Assembly (NCBI RefSeq): GCF_000471905.2
Contig: NW_006500347.1
Location: 4,052,658-4,116,657, forward strand
Direction of reading: 5' to 3'
Length of the DNA stretch: 64,000 bases
DNA from: Amborella trichopoda
Taxonomy: Eukaryota; Streptophyta; Magnoliopsida; Amborellales; Amborellaceae
The position numbers and the translations under genes were made by a program. Within the stretch, counting starts at the first letter, position 1; each line of letters starts with the position of its first letter. Under the pieces are notes generated by a model. The model had not been told where the DNA came from and did not search any database. It saw only the letters and a list, made by a program, of their open reading frames with translations. Shown here piece after piece: positions 20,792-31,099 of this stretch.

Positions 20792-21323
20792 GATCACCAT
20801 TGTAAAATACGAAGCTCTCTATCTAAGAAATTCAATACCATGTTTACACATTCATCCGCGTCCAAAGTATTCGGAATTAAATCCCACTCTGATCTACCCA
20901 AAAAAAAATCCCACTCTAAGATTGAATCTGGTTATCTAATTCAAATGTAGGCTTTTAAGGGTTGAAAACCTTTGTACTTATTCTGAAATTGCCCGTTATG
21001 AATCAAAGATGACCTGAAAATTTTCAGATTTAAAATGTTCCATGGTTATGTGTTTTGGGTGCAAGACCAAGTGCTAGGGTGGTCGTAAGAGACCAGCATA
21101 TTATTGCCCCAACCTAAATATCACAGAATTTGACTGTTGGAGTGCTATAACTGAAAATTTGAGATATCGAACCAAAAAAGCATGTACAATAATAATCCTG
21201 ATTAGGGGCATTCAACCCATCCCTGTCATCAATGGTGGTGACAATTCCCACCTCCCTATGCTCATCTCTTTACTGTGCATAATTTGACTCCCGAGTTTTT
21301 AATTTTCAACTATTTTTAAATTA
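20792..21323. other. Intergenic spacer
   Basis: Nothing recognised. Confidence 0.4.
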
Positions 21324-21701
21324 GGGTGCGGTTTGTATAGAGTAGGCTCTAAACGCCTACCTTCAAATAATGTCAAAAAATGTGGTTTCATTATTGGAAA
21401 TCTGTGTTAGCCTTAAAATATTTTTTCATATTTATTTATAAAGTTTAAAGCTTAAAAAATAGCATACATCGGCATATTTATGAGAACTTGAAAATCTTGA
21501 AAATTGAAAGTCAAAAAATGCGTTACAAAATATACTATTTCTAAAACCTGTAATCCATTTTTTTTCTCATGTCTCTGCATCTTGATGTCAAGATGATTGA
21601 TTTGAAGATATTTGGGCATCAAAACAATCTCTTCTAATGAAATTTTTGAAAAACGTTCAAATTTGATTGTTTAGAGCCTCGGCTCTATATAAACTTTTCC
21701 C
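21324..21701 (+). mobile_element. MITE family M1, copy a
   Basis: Left end GGGTGCGGTTTGTATAGAG; right end, reversed, GGGAAAAGTTTATATAGAG; the two are an imperfect terminal inverted repeat. Flanks TTTAAATTA (21315-21323) and GTTAAATTG (21702-21710) agree at seven of nine, consistent with an old 9-bp target duplication. The interior holds the family phrases GAAAATCTTGAAAATTGA, 'cttgatgtcaagatgatt' and TTTGATTGTTTAGAGCC. No ORF. Confidence 0.85.
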
Positions 21702-22944
21702 GTTAAATTGTGAGTTTCAAAACTAATTTATTGTTTGATCCAATTTGTTGCAGTGCCATTTGACCACCGCGTTTTAACCTCCTTTCTTTTTCACTTTCTC
21801 TTCAAGGGACCATGAGACCGAAACTATTTAATGTTGCAAGGTTCATGCTTGCATCACCCACCTCTTCTCTCTCCTTGTAGTTGCCACGTCCCAAGCAATT
21901 TGACAACTCTCTCTCCACGCTCTTCTCTTGCACCCTCTTATGTTTTTATTTATCAAGTGAGACTCTTAAATATTATTTATCGAATAAAAGAGCTTTGTAA
22001 CAGGAATTACGAAATAAAAGTAGAGGCATGAAAAGATGAGTGAGACTTTGAACTCTAGAAACCAGAAAAAGAAGTAGAGGTATGGAAAGGTGAGTGAGGC
22101 TTTGGACTCTAGAAACCAGGGAGAGAACTAGAGGTATGAAAAGGTGAGAGAGGCCTTAAGGAGAAAACAATGAATCATGGAAGATGATTAAGGCATTAAA
22201 AAGTTTGATCTTGTGTTTGAGGTAAGGTATGAAAGAGAAACATAAATTTTGAAATAAGAGAAGTATTTCTCATATATTTCGATTCTATTTACTGTCAAAT
22301 TGAGTTCTTGTGTCATGATCAATTTTATAGTGAGTCAATATATTATTGATGTGATTTTAAGCGAGTTTCTGAGCGTGCAACTCAGTAACTCAGAAAAATA
22401 CTCAGTAACTCAGAAAAATATTGATCTGAATGTATCATGGGGTTGTGTTCACCAGGGACCCTACTGGATCTCAAACTTGCACCCGGTAGGCAGTGATCAA
22501 TACTTCGAAGAAATCGAGCTCCTCTTGTGCCTCTAGATCCTGGATATACACTGTCAGTTTGTATTATCTCTGAAACTTGTTCCAATTCCTACGAAAAGTC
22601 TATTGGTACTTGGAGTGTTTTTATTGCCAGATATAACATTTGAAACCTAATCTAATTTCTATAGGAATTCTATTGGTATTAAGAGTATTCTGGTATTTTT
22701 CGATATACCATCTGAAACCGAATCTAATTCCTATAAGAATTCTATTGGTACTAGGAGTATTCTGATATTTTTCTTTTGACACTACCCTGGATAAGAGAAG
22801 GTGCTATCGAATTTTTAGGAATAGGGTGTCAGTTAAACTATATAAAATCTAACATTTTCTAAGTGTAGGACATGCATTAGACAAATATCACGAAATTGTT
22901 TTTGGCAGTTCGCTGAAAGTAATGACTCAGGATTTGTAAGGCTA
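21702..22944. repeat. Tandem-repeat-rich region upstream of copia gag remnant (possible LTR)
   Basis: Three arrays: about 58-bp units with 'gtagaggtatgraaaggtgag' (22018-22160, three copies); a 22-bp unit ACTCAGTAACTCAGAAAAAT (22380-22422, two copies); and 63-70-bp units with 'aattctattggtayta' (22585-22790, three copies). A copia gag begins just downstream, so part of this may be the decayed 5' LTR and leader, but no TG...CA ends or primer-binding site were found. Confidence 0.6.
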
Positions 22945-24160
22945 GACCATTTTGGAAGATGGCAGTCTAAGGTCATATTTTTGTTGAGGAGCTTAAAAGT
23001 GGAGTATGTTTTAAGAAAACCATGTCATGTTGTTGCAATTACTGCATTTGAATCTACCAGTGATCAGACTACTACATATTAGATTACCGAAGAAATTCAA
23101 GAATGGAACGAAAATGATGACATATGTAAATGACATATCTTGAATGCTCTAAGTGATCTTTTATCTCATGAATGCCAACTGTAGAGGACCTGTGGGAGGC
23201 TCTAAAAGCCGAATATAAAGTAGAAGATGCTGGTAGAAGGAAGTATCTCATTAACAAATACTTAAATTTTAATATTACATAAGAAAAATCGATATTGGCT
23301 CAAATTCATGTTTTTCAAATCATAGCCTATGAACTAGCATCAAATGATATTAAACTTGATGAATCATTCCATGTCGAGGCAATAATCGACAAATTTCCAC
23401 CCTCCTAAAAGGAATACAGAAACACACTGATGCATAAGTCAGAAGACTTCATCCTCGAACAGTTGATGGCCCATATGAGAATTGACTAGACTCAGAGATG
23501 TCAAAGAGCATAAATCTTAGATAGTGGCTAGAGACCACACAATTGAAGGTCTGAAAAAAAAGAAACCAAGGTCTAAAAAAAGAATCAAGATTGAAGGAAA
23601 TAAAGAAGAAAAAAAAGACACCAAAGATGTAAACACAAAAACAACTCAGGATAAGGGCAATAAAACCCTTGGTATGTTTTTTTTGTGGCAAAACCAACTA
23701 CATGTAGAAATTCTGTAGAATTGGAAATAGACAGCTGACACAAGCCGAAGAAGAATTTGTTGCCATGATCTCCAAAGTCATTGCAGTAGGGGACACTACA
23801 AAGTGGTGGATGGACACAGGTGCCACAAAATATATCTGTAATAACATAAACATATTTAGGACTTATGAAATGGTAGGGGAGGACATGATAATTTATATTA
23901 GCAATTCTTCCTCCTCTAAGGCAATTGGTAAAAGGACCGTTGAATTAAAATTTACGTCCGGTAAAGTTCTCAGCCTTCTGGATGTGTACCATGTCCCTGA
24001 AATTTGGAGAAACCTGGTGTTTGCATACCTTTTGAACAAGATGGGTTTTAGACTTGTCTTTGAGTCTGACAAGTTTATTTGTCGAAGAATGATGTCTTTG
24101 TAGGAATGGGGTATGCCTCTGAAGGTATGTTCAAACTCAATGATCATAATGAAATAGGTA
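22945..24160 (+). pseudogene. Ty1/copia gag and protease remnant
   Basis: Gag blocks in several frames: HFGRWQSKVIFLLRSLKVE (from about 22948), EDLWEALKAEYKVEDAGRRK, then a lysine-rich stretch (KKPRSKKRIKIEGNKEEKK) before a zinc-knuckle-like FFCGKTN at about 23668-23690. The protease block follows in an open frame at 23765-24103: WWMDTGATKYICNN (retropepsin DTGA motif), VYHVPEIWRNL and the LVFESDKF end. Stops and frameshifts separate the blocks. Integrase and RT are not seen; the copy runs into the (TA)n tract and the assembly gap. Confidence 0.85.
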
Positions 24161-24176
24161 CATCTTTATGTCTTCT

Positions 24177-24177
<1 letters not shown>

Positions 24178-24212
<35 letters not shown>

Positions 24213-24797
24213 NNNNNNNNNNNNNNNNNNNNNNNNNNNNNNNNNNNNNNNNNNNNNNNNNNNNNNNNNNNNNNNNNNNNNNNNNNNNNNNNNNNNNNNN
24301 NNNNNNNNNNNNNNNNNNNNNNNNNNNNNNNNNNNNNNNNNNNNNNNNNNNNNNNNNNNNNNNNNNNNNNNNNNNNNNNNNNNNNNNNNNNNNNNNNNNN
24401 NNNNNNNNNNNNNNNNNNNNNNNNNNNNNNNNNNNNNNNNNNNNNNNNNNNNNNNNNNNNNNNNNNNNNNNNNNNNNNNNNNNNNNNNNNNNNNNNNNNN
24501 NNNNNNNNNNNNNNNNNNNNNNNNNNNNNNNNNNNNNNNNNNNNNNNNNNNNNNNNNNNNNNNNNNNNNNNNNNNNNNNNNNNNNNNNNNNNNNNNNNNN
24601 NNNNNNNNNNNNNNNNNNNNNNNNNNNNNNNNNNNNNNNNNNNNNNNNNNNNNNNNNNNNNNNNNNNNNNNNNNNNNNNNNNNNNNNNNNNNNNNNNNNN
24701 NNNNNNNNNNNNNNNNNNNNNNNNNNNNNNNNNNNNNNNNNNNNNNNNNNNNNNNNNNNNNNNNNNNNNNNNNNNNNNNNNNNNNNNNNNNNNNNNN
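24178..24797. other. (TA)n tract and assembly gap (24213-24797)
   Basis: A (TA)n run of at least 17 units leads directly into 585 Ns. The gap length may be an estimate. All long open frames across it are artefacts of the Ns. Confidence 0.98.
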
Positions 24798-25064
24798 TTC
24801 ATAAAAATTAAATTGAACAAAATACAACTAAAAGCTTTTGTGCGTATTTTGATCAATTTATTTTTTACAAAATATTTTTTGATATTTTTAGTAGATTATC
24901 CTATTTTTAAAAAATAGATGCTAAAAATTTCAAGTGATGTAGATTTGTGTAAAAAAGTTGTAATTAAAATACAAAATACAATCGTGACAATTGGATCGGT
25001 CAAGATTTAATCTAGGCCATAAGGTTAATACTGTAGCGTTAGCAAGTAATATATATAGGAAAAT
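24798..25064. mobile_element. Half of a foldback element adjacent to the gap
   Basis: The sequence resembles the right half of the palindromic element at 25065-25535: TTATTTTTTACAAAATATTT, 'gatatttttagtag', 'atgctaaaaatttcaagtgatgtagatttgt', and an end with 'gacaattggatcggtcaag'. Its left half would lie in the gap, which may explain why assembly failed there. The relation is by eye and imperfect. Confidence 0.45.
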
Positions 25065-25530
25065 ACTGTGATTAGCCTACTAGCTCATATGAACATATGA
25101 GCCCAATGGCTCAAATTGAATCTGGGCCAGCCGATCTGACAGTCACGACCTCATTTCGTGTTTAAATTTTAATTTTTTTTTTTACAAATCCAAATAACTT
25201 GAAATTTTAGACATGTATTCTTCAAAAATAGCATAATCTAATAAAAACATCAAAAAAAATAATTTGCAAGAAATAAATTGACTAAAACACCTCTGAAATG
25301 TTTTGGGGGTATTTTGGTAATTTTATTTTTTGTAAATTAGTTTTTAAATATTTTTATTAGGTGCGCCTTCATGAGAAGAACACATGCTCAAAATTTTAAG
25401 TTATTTAGATTCGTAGAAAGAAAAAAAATTCAAATTCAAATATGAAATGAGGTCGTGACTATCAGATAAGCCCAAATTCAATCTGAACTGTTGAACTCAT
25501 ATGTTTATATGCGCTAGTGGGCTAATCTCA

Positions 25531-25535
<5 letters not shown>
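25065..25535. mobile_element. Near-perfect long palindrome (foldback MITE), ~470 bp
   Basis: The left arm begins TACTGTGATTAGCCTACTAG and the right arm, reversed, TACTGAGATTAGCCCACTAG. Pairing continues through AGTCACGACCTCATTTC (exact in both arms), the T-rich stretch, and the inner AATAAAAACAT / AATAAAAATAT, up to a centre near 25300. There is almost no loop, so a transcript would fold into a hairpin of roughly 230 bp. A (TA)n tract abuts the right end (25533-25561). Confidence 0.85.
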
Positions 25536-25561
<26 letters not shown>

Positions 25562-25566
<5 letters not shown>

Positions 25567-26156
25567 AGCCCTTGCTTATATCTATTGATGAGGTCATCTT
25601 TCCCAGATGCCTATCCCAAACGGGCCACACATATTGTTTTCCTTTCATTCCTTACATATATTAAGAATCCCTCGCAAGCAGGAAACTTCAATGGGTTGGG
25701 TTTTCTAACTAAGGAAACTTATTGCTAAGTAATATGAAATTTCTTTATATTGGTGATTTTAATTATCACCGTATTGACATAATTCCCCAAGCCACAAACT
25801 CTCTTCAATGTACGTACTTGAAACTACCTGACCAAAGGAAATCTCTTTTAGGTGATGGTTCCACCCCACAAGAATTGCTTTATCAAGCCTTCAAGGTAAT
25901 TGGATTTGGCAGTCGACTTTAAAATTGATAGGCAGAGTGACCAATATTGATTTAATGAACATAATTTGATCTCCCGGGAGAGCAATTTAGCCTTCTAGAG
26001 ATCTATTTTTCTCTTAAATGTATCCAATACATCACGTAAGTGAATTTTCTAGCATGTTGTTGTAGAGAGATAATTATAGGGTAAATTGTCCACCTTGCAA
26101 CCTATAGTTCTGGCCAGATGTTTGGACTTTTTTTAGGTCAAGCCTCTCATTTTAGT
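25562..26156. other. Intergenic spacer
   Basis: No gene recognised; short frames show no motif. Confidence 0.4.
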
Positions 26157-26733
26157 CTTCGGAAAATTGCAAATCCCCCCCCCCCCCACCCCCACCCACT
26201 ACCTTGGACTTTCTAGACGTCCCTAACCACTATTTTTGTCACAATTTTTATCCCAAAATAAACTTTTCCAGCAAATACCCCCAAATCAAAAAGTTATTGG
26301 TTTTTTTGATAAAAATACTTTTGTCCATACACTATGGCGTCACATCCCCATAAGATGTTTAACAACTAAAAAGAATGTCAGATCGAGTCCACAATGTGCC
26401 GGACCGGTTGGAGATATTGCCGGACTGCACTTTGGGCCTATTGCCGGACCTCTCTTTGGCAATGTCGAACTGCATGGGCCTATTGCCAGACCGCTTTGGG
26501 ATATTGCTGGACTACTTGCTTATAATGCCGGACCACCTTTTTGTGTGTCATGGGAAAAGTTAATTAGTCGGTGTTAGAAGAGAGAGAAGGCATTTTGGTC
26601 CAAAAAACTATAACTTTTTGACTGAGGGTATTTGCTAGAAAAAGTTTATTTTGGGGTAAAAGTTATGATAAAAAACTTCGTTGGGGATAAGTTGTAACGA
26701 AAGTCGGGTCAAGAGGGGTTTTTGTAATTTTCC
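26157..26733. mobile_element. Foldback element with ~150-bp inverted arms and a repetitive loop
   Basis: The left arm (about 26157-26320) and right arm (about 26600-26733) are inverted repeats: CCCAAAATAAACTTTTCCAG and CAAAAAGTTATTGG on the left match CCCAAAATAAACTTTTTCTA and CAAAAAGTTATAG on the reversed right arm. A poly-C tract (26177-26188) lies in the left arm only. The loop (about 26380-26545) is GC-richer and is made of imperfect units containing ATTGCCGGAC, giving a quasi-repeated frame (GPIAGPLFG, GPIARPLWD). I do not recognise a product. Confidence 0.75.
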
Positions 26734-27699
26734 CTCATGTTGTTCATGTCAACTAGCAAGACAAAAATACACCTTTGAAAAAACAGACATTCATTGATCC
26801 AAGTTTCCATATATAGCCAAATCTTATAATTTTAAAAGAGTAGGACAAGTGGATCCTATGGTGGTCTACAAACGATGCCGATGATGCTTTTTCTGTTCCA
26901 AATGCATTCACTAATGGAACTAATGAACAACAAGGACACTATCCAGAATTAACTGGTCTTTAGTGAAGGAAGTGAAAATACAATGTTAATGGCTAATCTC
27001 AATTTGGTTTATCAGGATCTTGGCTAGATCTTATACAAACTTCCAAAGAGTTTGATCAGACAAATATCATCAAGGGACTCAATACCTTAATTTTTGGGAT
27101 CAGAACTATGAAGGAAGCATTCATAACTCTATTGGTTCTGCCTCTACAATAGAGTCTTTGAAATTACAACAGGAGATCCCCCTCCAGTAAAACCTGAAAT
27201 GATAAAAAGAAAGTAAGCAGGATTCTTCTAAGCTTGGAATTTTGTTTTTCTTGCTTCCTTTATTTCTTCAATAAAGCCTTTGCATCCATCGAGTTGTCTC
27301 TTTAGTAGCAAGATTCATCATAATTACAGGCCTATCCTCTGCAAAGCCATCTTAAAATGGATGGCCTTTACAACTTTTCCATGCTCTAGTTTTGGTCCCT
27401 TGCATTATTATCCCTTGAATATTATTGGATCTTCTCCCGCAGTTGGCAATAGCATGAAAGAATTTCACAGTTGCTATTCGCTTTCAACCACTTTACCTTA
27501 GACCTCTAACACCAATGTATCTGCTCCAGTTTTAGAGAATCTTGCAGGGCAACGCTTAATTCAAACCTTCTGGTCTCCTCCTCCGGGGTAAGGGATCTTT
27601 CACACTAGTCAAATTTGACTAGCTTCTCACTTTGAATGGATACCTCTAAAAATTTAGTTTGGATGTTCCTTTAATTGTTCTCTGAGCAATTCAAATTAT
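26734..27699. other. Intergenic spacer, possible LINE-derived remains
   Basis: No clear gene. Since an L1 endonuclease fragment lies immediately to the right on the minus strand, part of this may be its decayed continuation, but I could not read RT motifs. Confidence 0.35.
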
Positions 27700-28010
27700 T
27701 ACGAAACTTATATGCATTCCACCGTTCTACTTGACCATCTCTCGACTAGGGCAGGCAGGGATTTCTCCTCGAGCTCATAAACTCCAACGAAAGAAATCAG
27801 ATCAGCAAGAGGTGTTTCAGTATCTTGAAGGATAGGCAGATGGTTGGAGATAAGCTTTTGGAGGGCTCTCTGCTTTCCAGATTGGGGAAATTTGTCTAAT
27901 TTAGACATCGATCTATGAAGTGGTTGGACAAAGTAAAATTGGCTCCACTGTGAGGGAAGTTGAGCAAATCCTGTGAGGAAATAAAGGACTCAAAACTCAT
28001 AATGTAGGTT
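27700..28010 (-). pseudogene. L1-type LINE endonuclease fragment
   Basis: In the minus strand, one frame gives FESFISSQDLLNFPHSGANF (compare FxxFIxxxGLxDLPLxGxxFTWSN of plant L1 endonucleases) and the next frame MSKLDKFPQSGK, SNHLPILQDTE and LEEKSLPALVERW (compare SRLDRFLxSxxW, SDHxPILLDTE, WLxEKSF). Frame changes and missing residues make it a pseudogene. It is not contiguous with the LINE at 33.4-36.9 kb, which lacks this domain. Confidence 0.7.
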
Positions 28011-28524
28011 GCCAATCGACCTCTGGCTTTAACAGTGAAAGAATTCCAGAAAATCAAGTACTCTCAAAAGCACTTGCGGCCGTGACACTGTACAATTCAA
28101 TTGCTTTATGCTCAAATCGGATTCATCATGCCTAAATCAGGGGAGAGGGAGCTTGGTCTCCTACAAAATAAGATCATCTTACAAGCAACAACATTATTCT
28201 TCTCTTCTTCTGTAAGTCCACAAATTCCCTCATATTCAAACACAACACTTATATATATATATAGTGGGTCTGAATACTCCTCTTGGTGATCAAACATCGT
28301 ACAATATTTGTCAAGATGTAACAAATCCAACATATACAATGGATATTAAATTGGGAAAATAAAATCGGTGTAGCATTTTTACTTGTCAAATCTTTATTTT
28401 AAAATAACAGATTTATAGCATATACATCGAGCAATGTGTTAAGAAATAGTTGGTTTAAAAAAATTATGACAGTTATGAGATAGTTTTTTGATTTGCAATA
28501 TGGAAGTCGACTCCCTCTAATTAT
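28011..28524. other. Intergenic spacer
   Basis: Nothing recognised. Confidence 0.4.
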
Positions 28525-28897
28525 GGATGCGGTTTGTATAGAGATCAAAATAAGCAGACCTTCAAATAGTGTCGAGAAATATGGTTTCAATACCGGAAAT
28601 CTTTGTGATAGCCATAAAATATATTTTCATCTTTAAGTATAGAATTTAAAGCTTCAAAAATAGTGTAGATTGAGTAAATCTATGAAAAATTGAAAATCTT
28701 GAAAATTGACGGTCCAGAAATGCATTACAAAATGGACTATTTTCAAATTTTGAAATCTTTCTTATGTCCATTGTATCTTAATGTCGAGATGATCAATTTG
28801 AGGATATTTGGGCATCCAAACAACCTCTTCTGGTGAAATTTTTGAGGTGCACTTTAATTTGATTGTTTAGAGCCTCCGCTTTATATAAAATTTTTCC
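28525..28897 (+). mobile_element. MITE family M1, copy b
   Basis: Starts GGATGCGGTTTGTATAGAG; ends in TTTATATAAAATTTTTCC. Flanks TCTAATTAT and TTTAAGTAT agree at seven of nine. Core phrases match copy a. Confidence 0.8.
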
Positions 28898-28930
28898 TTT
28901 AAGTATTATGTGTCAACTATATATTTATAA

Positions 28931-29307
28931 GGGTCCGAGGCTCTAAACCATTAAAGTAAAGGGCACCTTCAAATATTGTTGAGCAATGTGGTTTCAATAC
29001 TGAAAATCTTTGTGATAGCCTTAAAATAAGTTTTCATCTGCAATTATAAAGTTTAAAGCTTTAAAAAAAGTTTAGATCGAGGAGATCTACGAAAACTTGA
29101 AAATCTTGAAAATTGACAATCCAAAAATGCGTTACAAGATGCATTAGTTCTAAAACTTGAAGTCCGTTTTTTCTCATGTCCATGTATTTTGATATCGAGA
29201 TGATCAATTTGAGGATATTTAGGCATCAAAACAACCTCTTCTAGTAAAATTTTTGAGGTGGGCTCTAATTTGATTGTTTAGAACCTCAGTTCTATATAAT
29301 TTTTTTC
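28931..29307 (+). mobile_element. MITE family M1, copy c
   Basis: Begins GGGTCCGAGGCTCTAAACC and ends TCTATATAATTTTTTTC. Flanks TATTTATAA (28922-28930) and GATTTATAA (29308-29316) agree at eight of nine. It lies 33 bp after copy b in the same orientation, so this is independent insertion rather than tandem duplication, as each has its own flanking duplication. Confidence 0.8.
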
Positions 29308-29339
29308 GATTTATAAAAGGGAGACCTTTCCATTTCTAT

Positions 29340-29528
29340 ATTGTAACGGGGACGGCCTCTTGCTGTCCAATTTCATATCTTATGGCTATTGTAACGGGAC
29401 GGCCTCTTGCTGTCCAATTTCATATCTTATGGCTATTGTAACGGGACGGCCTCTTGCTGTCCAATTTCATATCTTATGGCTATTGTAACGGGATGGCCTC
29501 TTGCTGTCCAATTTCACATCTTATGGCT
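29340..29528 (+). repeat. 47-bp minisatellite, four copies
   Basis: Four units start at 29340, 29388, 29435 and 29482 (ATTGTAACGGG, then ACGGCCTCTTGCTGTCC and a CATATCTTATGGCT end). The first has one extra G; the rest are 47 bp and almost identical. It is GC-richer than its surroundings. No coding function is evident. Confidence 0.95.
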
Positions 29529-29749
29529 ATTGTAGTTGTGACTTTTTATACCAAGAAAAAGCTTAATTCTATATTTTTGCTTATAAAAATACTAAAATAT
29601 TCTAATAAGGTTACAACCCTATCAAAATAAGTAAAGCCTCACCTCAATACTCACAGAAAATTACAGTTTTAGGGTCGAACATCTCGGCCTTGACCATTAT
29701 AGTTGTAAAATTGAAGCCCTAAAAATGGTATATATTGTAACACATTATC

Positions 29750-29876
29750 AAAATGGTCTATTTCACCTTAAAAATAAGTGTTCACACAGCAAATCTGTAG
29801 ATTCCGGTGCCCAAAATGATCTATTTCACCTTAAAAATAAGTGTTCACTGTAGATCTGTAGATTCCGGTGCCCAAA
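29750..29876 (+). repeat. 63-bp tandem duplication
   Basis: Two copies of a unit containing CTATTTCACCTTAAAAATAA and GTAGATTCCGGTGCCCAAAA, spaced 63 bp, with a few differences. Confidence 0.85.
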
Positions 29877-30349
29877 ATACTTTTCAGATGAAGACTTGAG
29901 ATGAGGCTTTATGTTATGAAAGCCTAGGCCTTATAGAAAGTGGAATCTTACAAATATTGTCAATATGTGATATCTAACCAAGTTGCCCCCTATTGACCAA
30001 ATAACTAGCATGACCCCATGGCCACATCATGGAGGGGGCTATATGGGTTTTGTTCAGGGTCTTTTGTGCGTGATCACTCCTCAAAACATTCAAGTTGAAC
30101 TTCCAGGAAACCGTCATGGAAGATACCAAACAAATGTATGAGGAACATGAGGCTCCCCTGAAGAGAATGCGAGGGGTAGATCCAATCTTCCATTGTACTG
30201 CAACCCTCTTCAGTTTCCTAATCCGAAAACATCGGCGAGTAAAGAAAAAAATTTAATCACACTTCGTCAAATATATTATTGATTTATTTCTCCTTTCTAA
30301 TATTGGGAGATATTTATTTGCAAATTTTCCTTCTATTTTATATATGAGC
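29877..30349. other. Intergenic spacer
   Basis: Nothing recognised. Confidence 0.4.
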
Positions 30350-30700
30350 ACGTATACTATGCTCCCTCAGTTTCACGGTTTATTGGTACTTCCTCTGTCA
30401 GATGGCCTACTTGCGAGGATTTTTTAGTATGAAATTTTGGTACCCACCATATTATTCTCAAAGAAAAATTTGAAATTTGAGTTTTTTATCACATAGATCT
30501 CGCCTTCTCAAAATTTAACCGTTTCTATTCAATATTGAAACATTATTCTTTTCAAGCAATTAGATATTTTCTTTTTATTGAGGTTAGTCTATATATTAAA
30601 GAGGCTTATATCCCCAAAGTTTTGAGTCCCTAAAACTAATCTGAGGTGGGGTTTTTACCGAGGGAATAAATAGACAGTATATACTCCCGAGGGAGTCGAA
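30350..30700 (+). mobile_element. MITE family M4, copy 1
   Basis: Left end TATACTATGCTCCCTCAG, right end GAGGGAATAAATAGACAGTA then CTCCCGAGGGAG. Core phrases 'atagatctcgccttctcaaaatttaaccgtttctattcaat' and 'ccccaaagttttgagtccctaaaa' (shown in part) recur in 55100-55425 and 55560-55930, with related ends at 32728-33115. Exact limits are approximate. Confidence 0.6.
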
Positions 30701-30702
30701 TA

Positions 30703-30808
30703 TATTTTGGTTTTATATATTTATGCAAAACTACTGATAAAATGCCCAAAGAAGCTATTTTGGTTTTATATATTTATGCAAAACTACTGATAAAATGCCC
30801 AAAGAAGC
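30703..30808 (+). repeat. 53-bp perfect tandem duplication
   Basis: Two identical copies starting TATTTTGGTTTTATATATTT at 30703 and 30756. Perfect identity means it is very recent or an assembly artefact. It lies about 300 bp upstream of the STIG1-type gene. Confidence 0.95.
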
Positions 30809-31042
30809 TAAGGATATGCGTGGTGAAAAGTAATTCCGGTAATCCTTGCATCTTCCCGCCTGAATTCCTTAATAAAACTCCAAGAGGCCCAAAAAACTTC
30901 ATGCCATCGCCCGCATACCTTTCCATGCGTTTCTCTTTCACTTTTCTCTTTCCATCACAAAGATGAGGAGAAGGGGAGGAAAAAACATGAATCCCACCCT
31001 CCCCATGTTGTTTTGGTGCACCCTCACTTTTCCAAGCCCTAC

Positions 31043-31051
31043 CTATATTTA
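31043..31051 (+). promoter_or_regulatory. Probable TATA box of the STIG1-type gene
   Basis: CTATATTTA lies 49-57 bp upstream of the ATG at 31100, which leaves room for a start of transcription about 25-30 bp upstream of the ATG. Confidence 0.5.
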
Positions 31052-31099
31052 GTGGTGGCCTTCATGTTTCTTGCCTCAATAGTATCTTACTCCTAAAAG

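Noticed and set aside
24079-24917. Four long open frames of 227-249 codons on both strands
   Set aside because: They consist almost entirely of N codons from the 585-base gap plus Ile-Tyr from the TA repeat.
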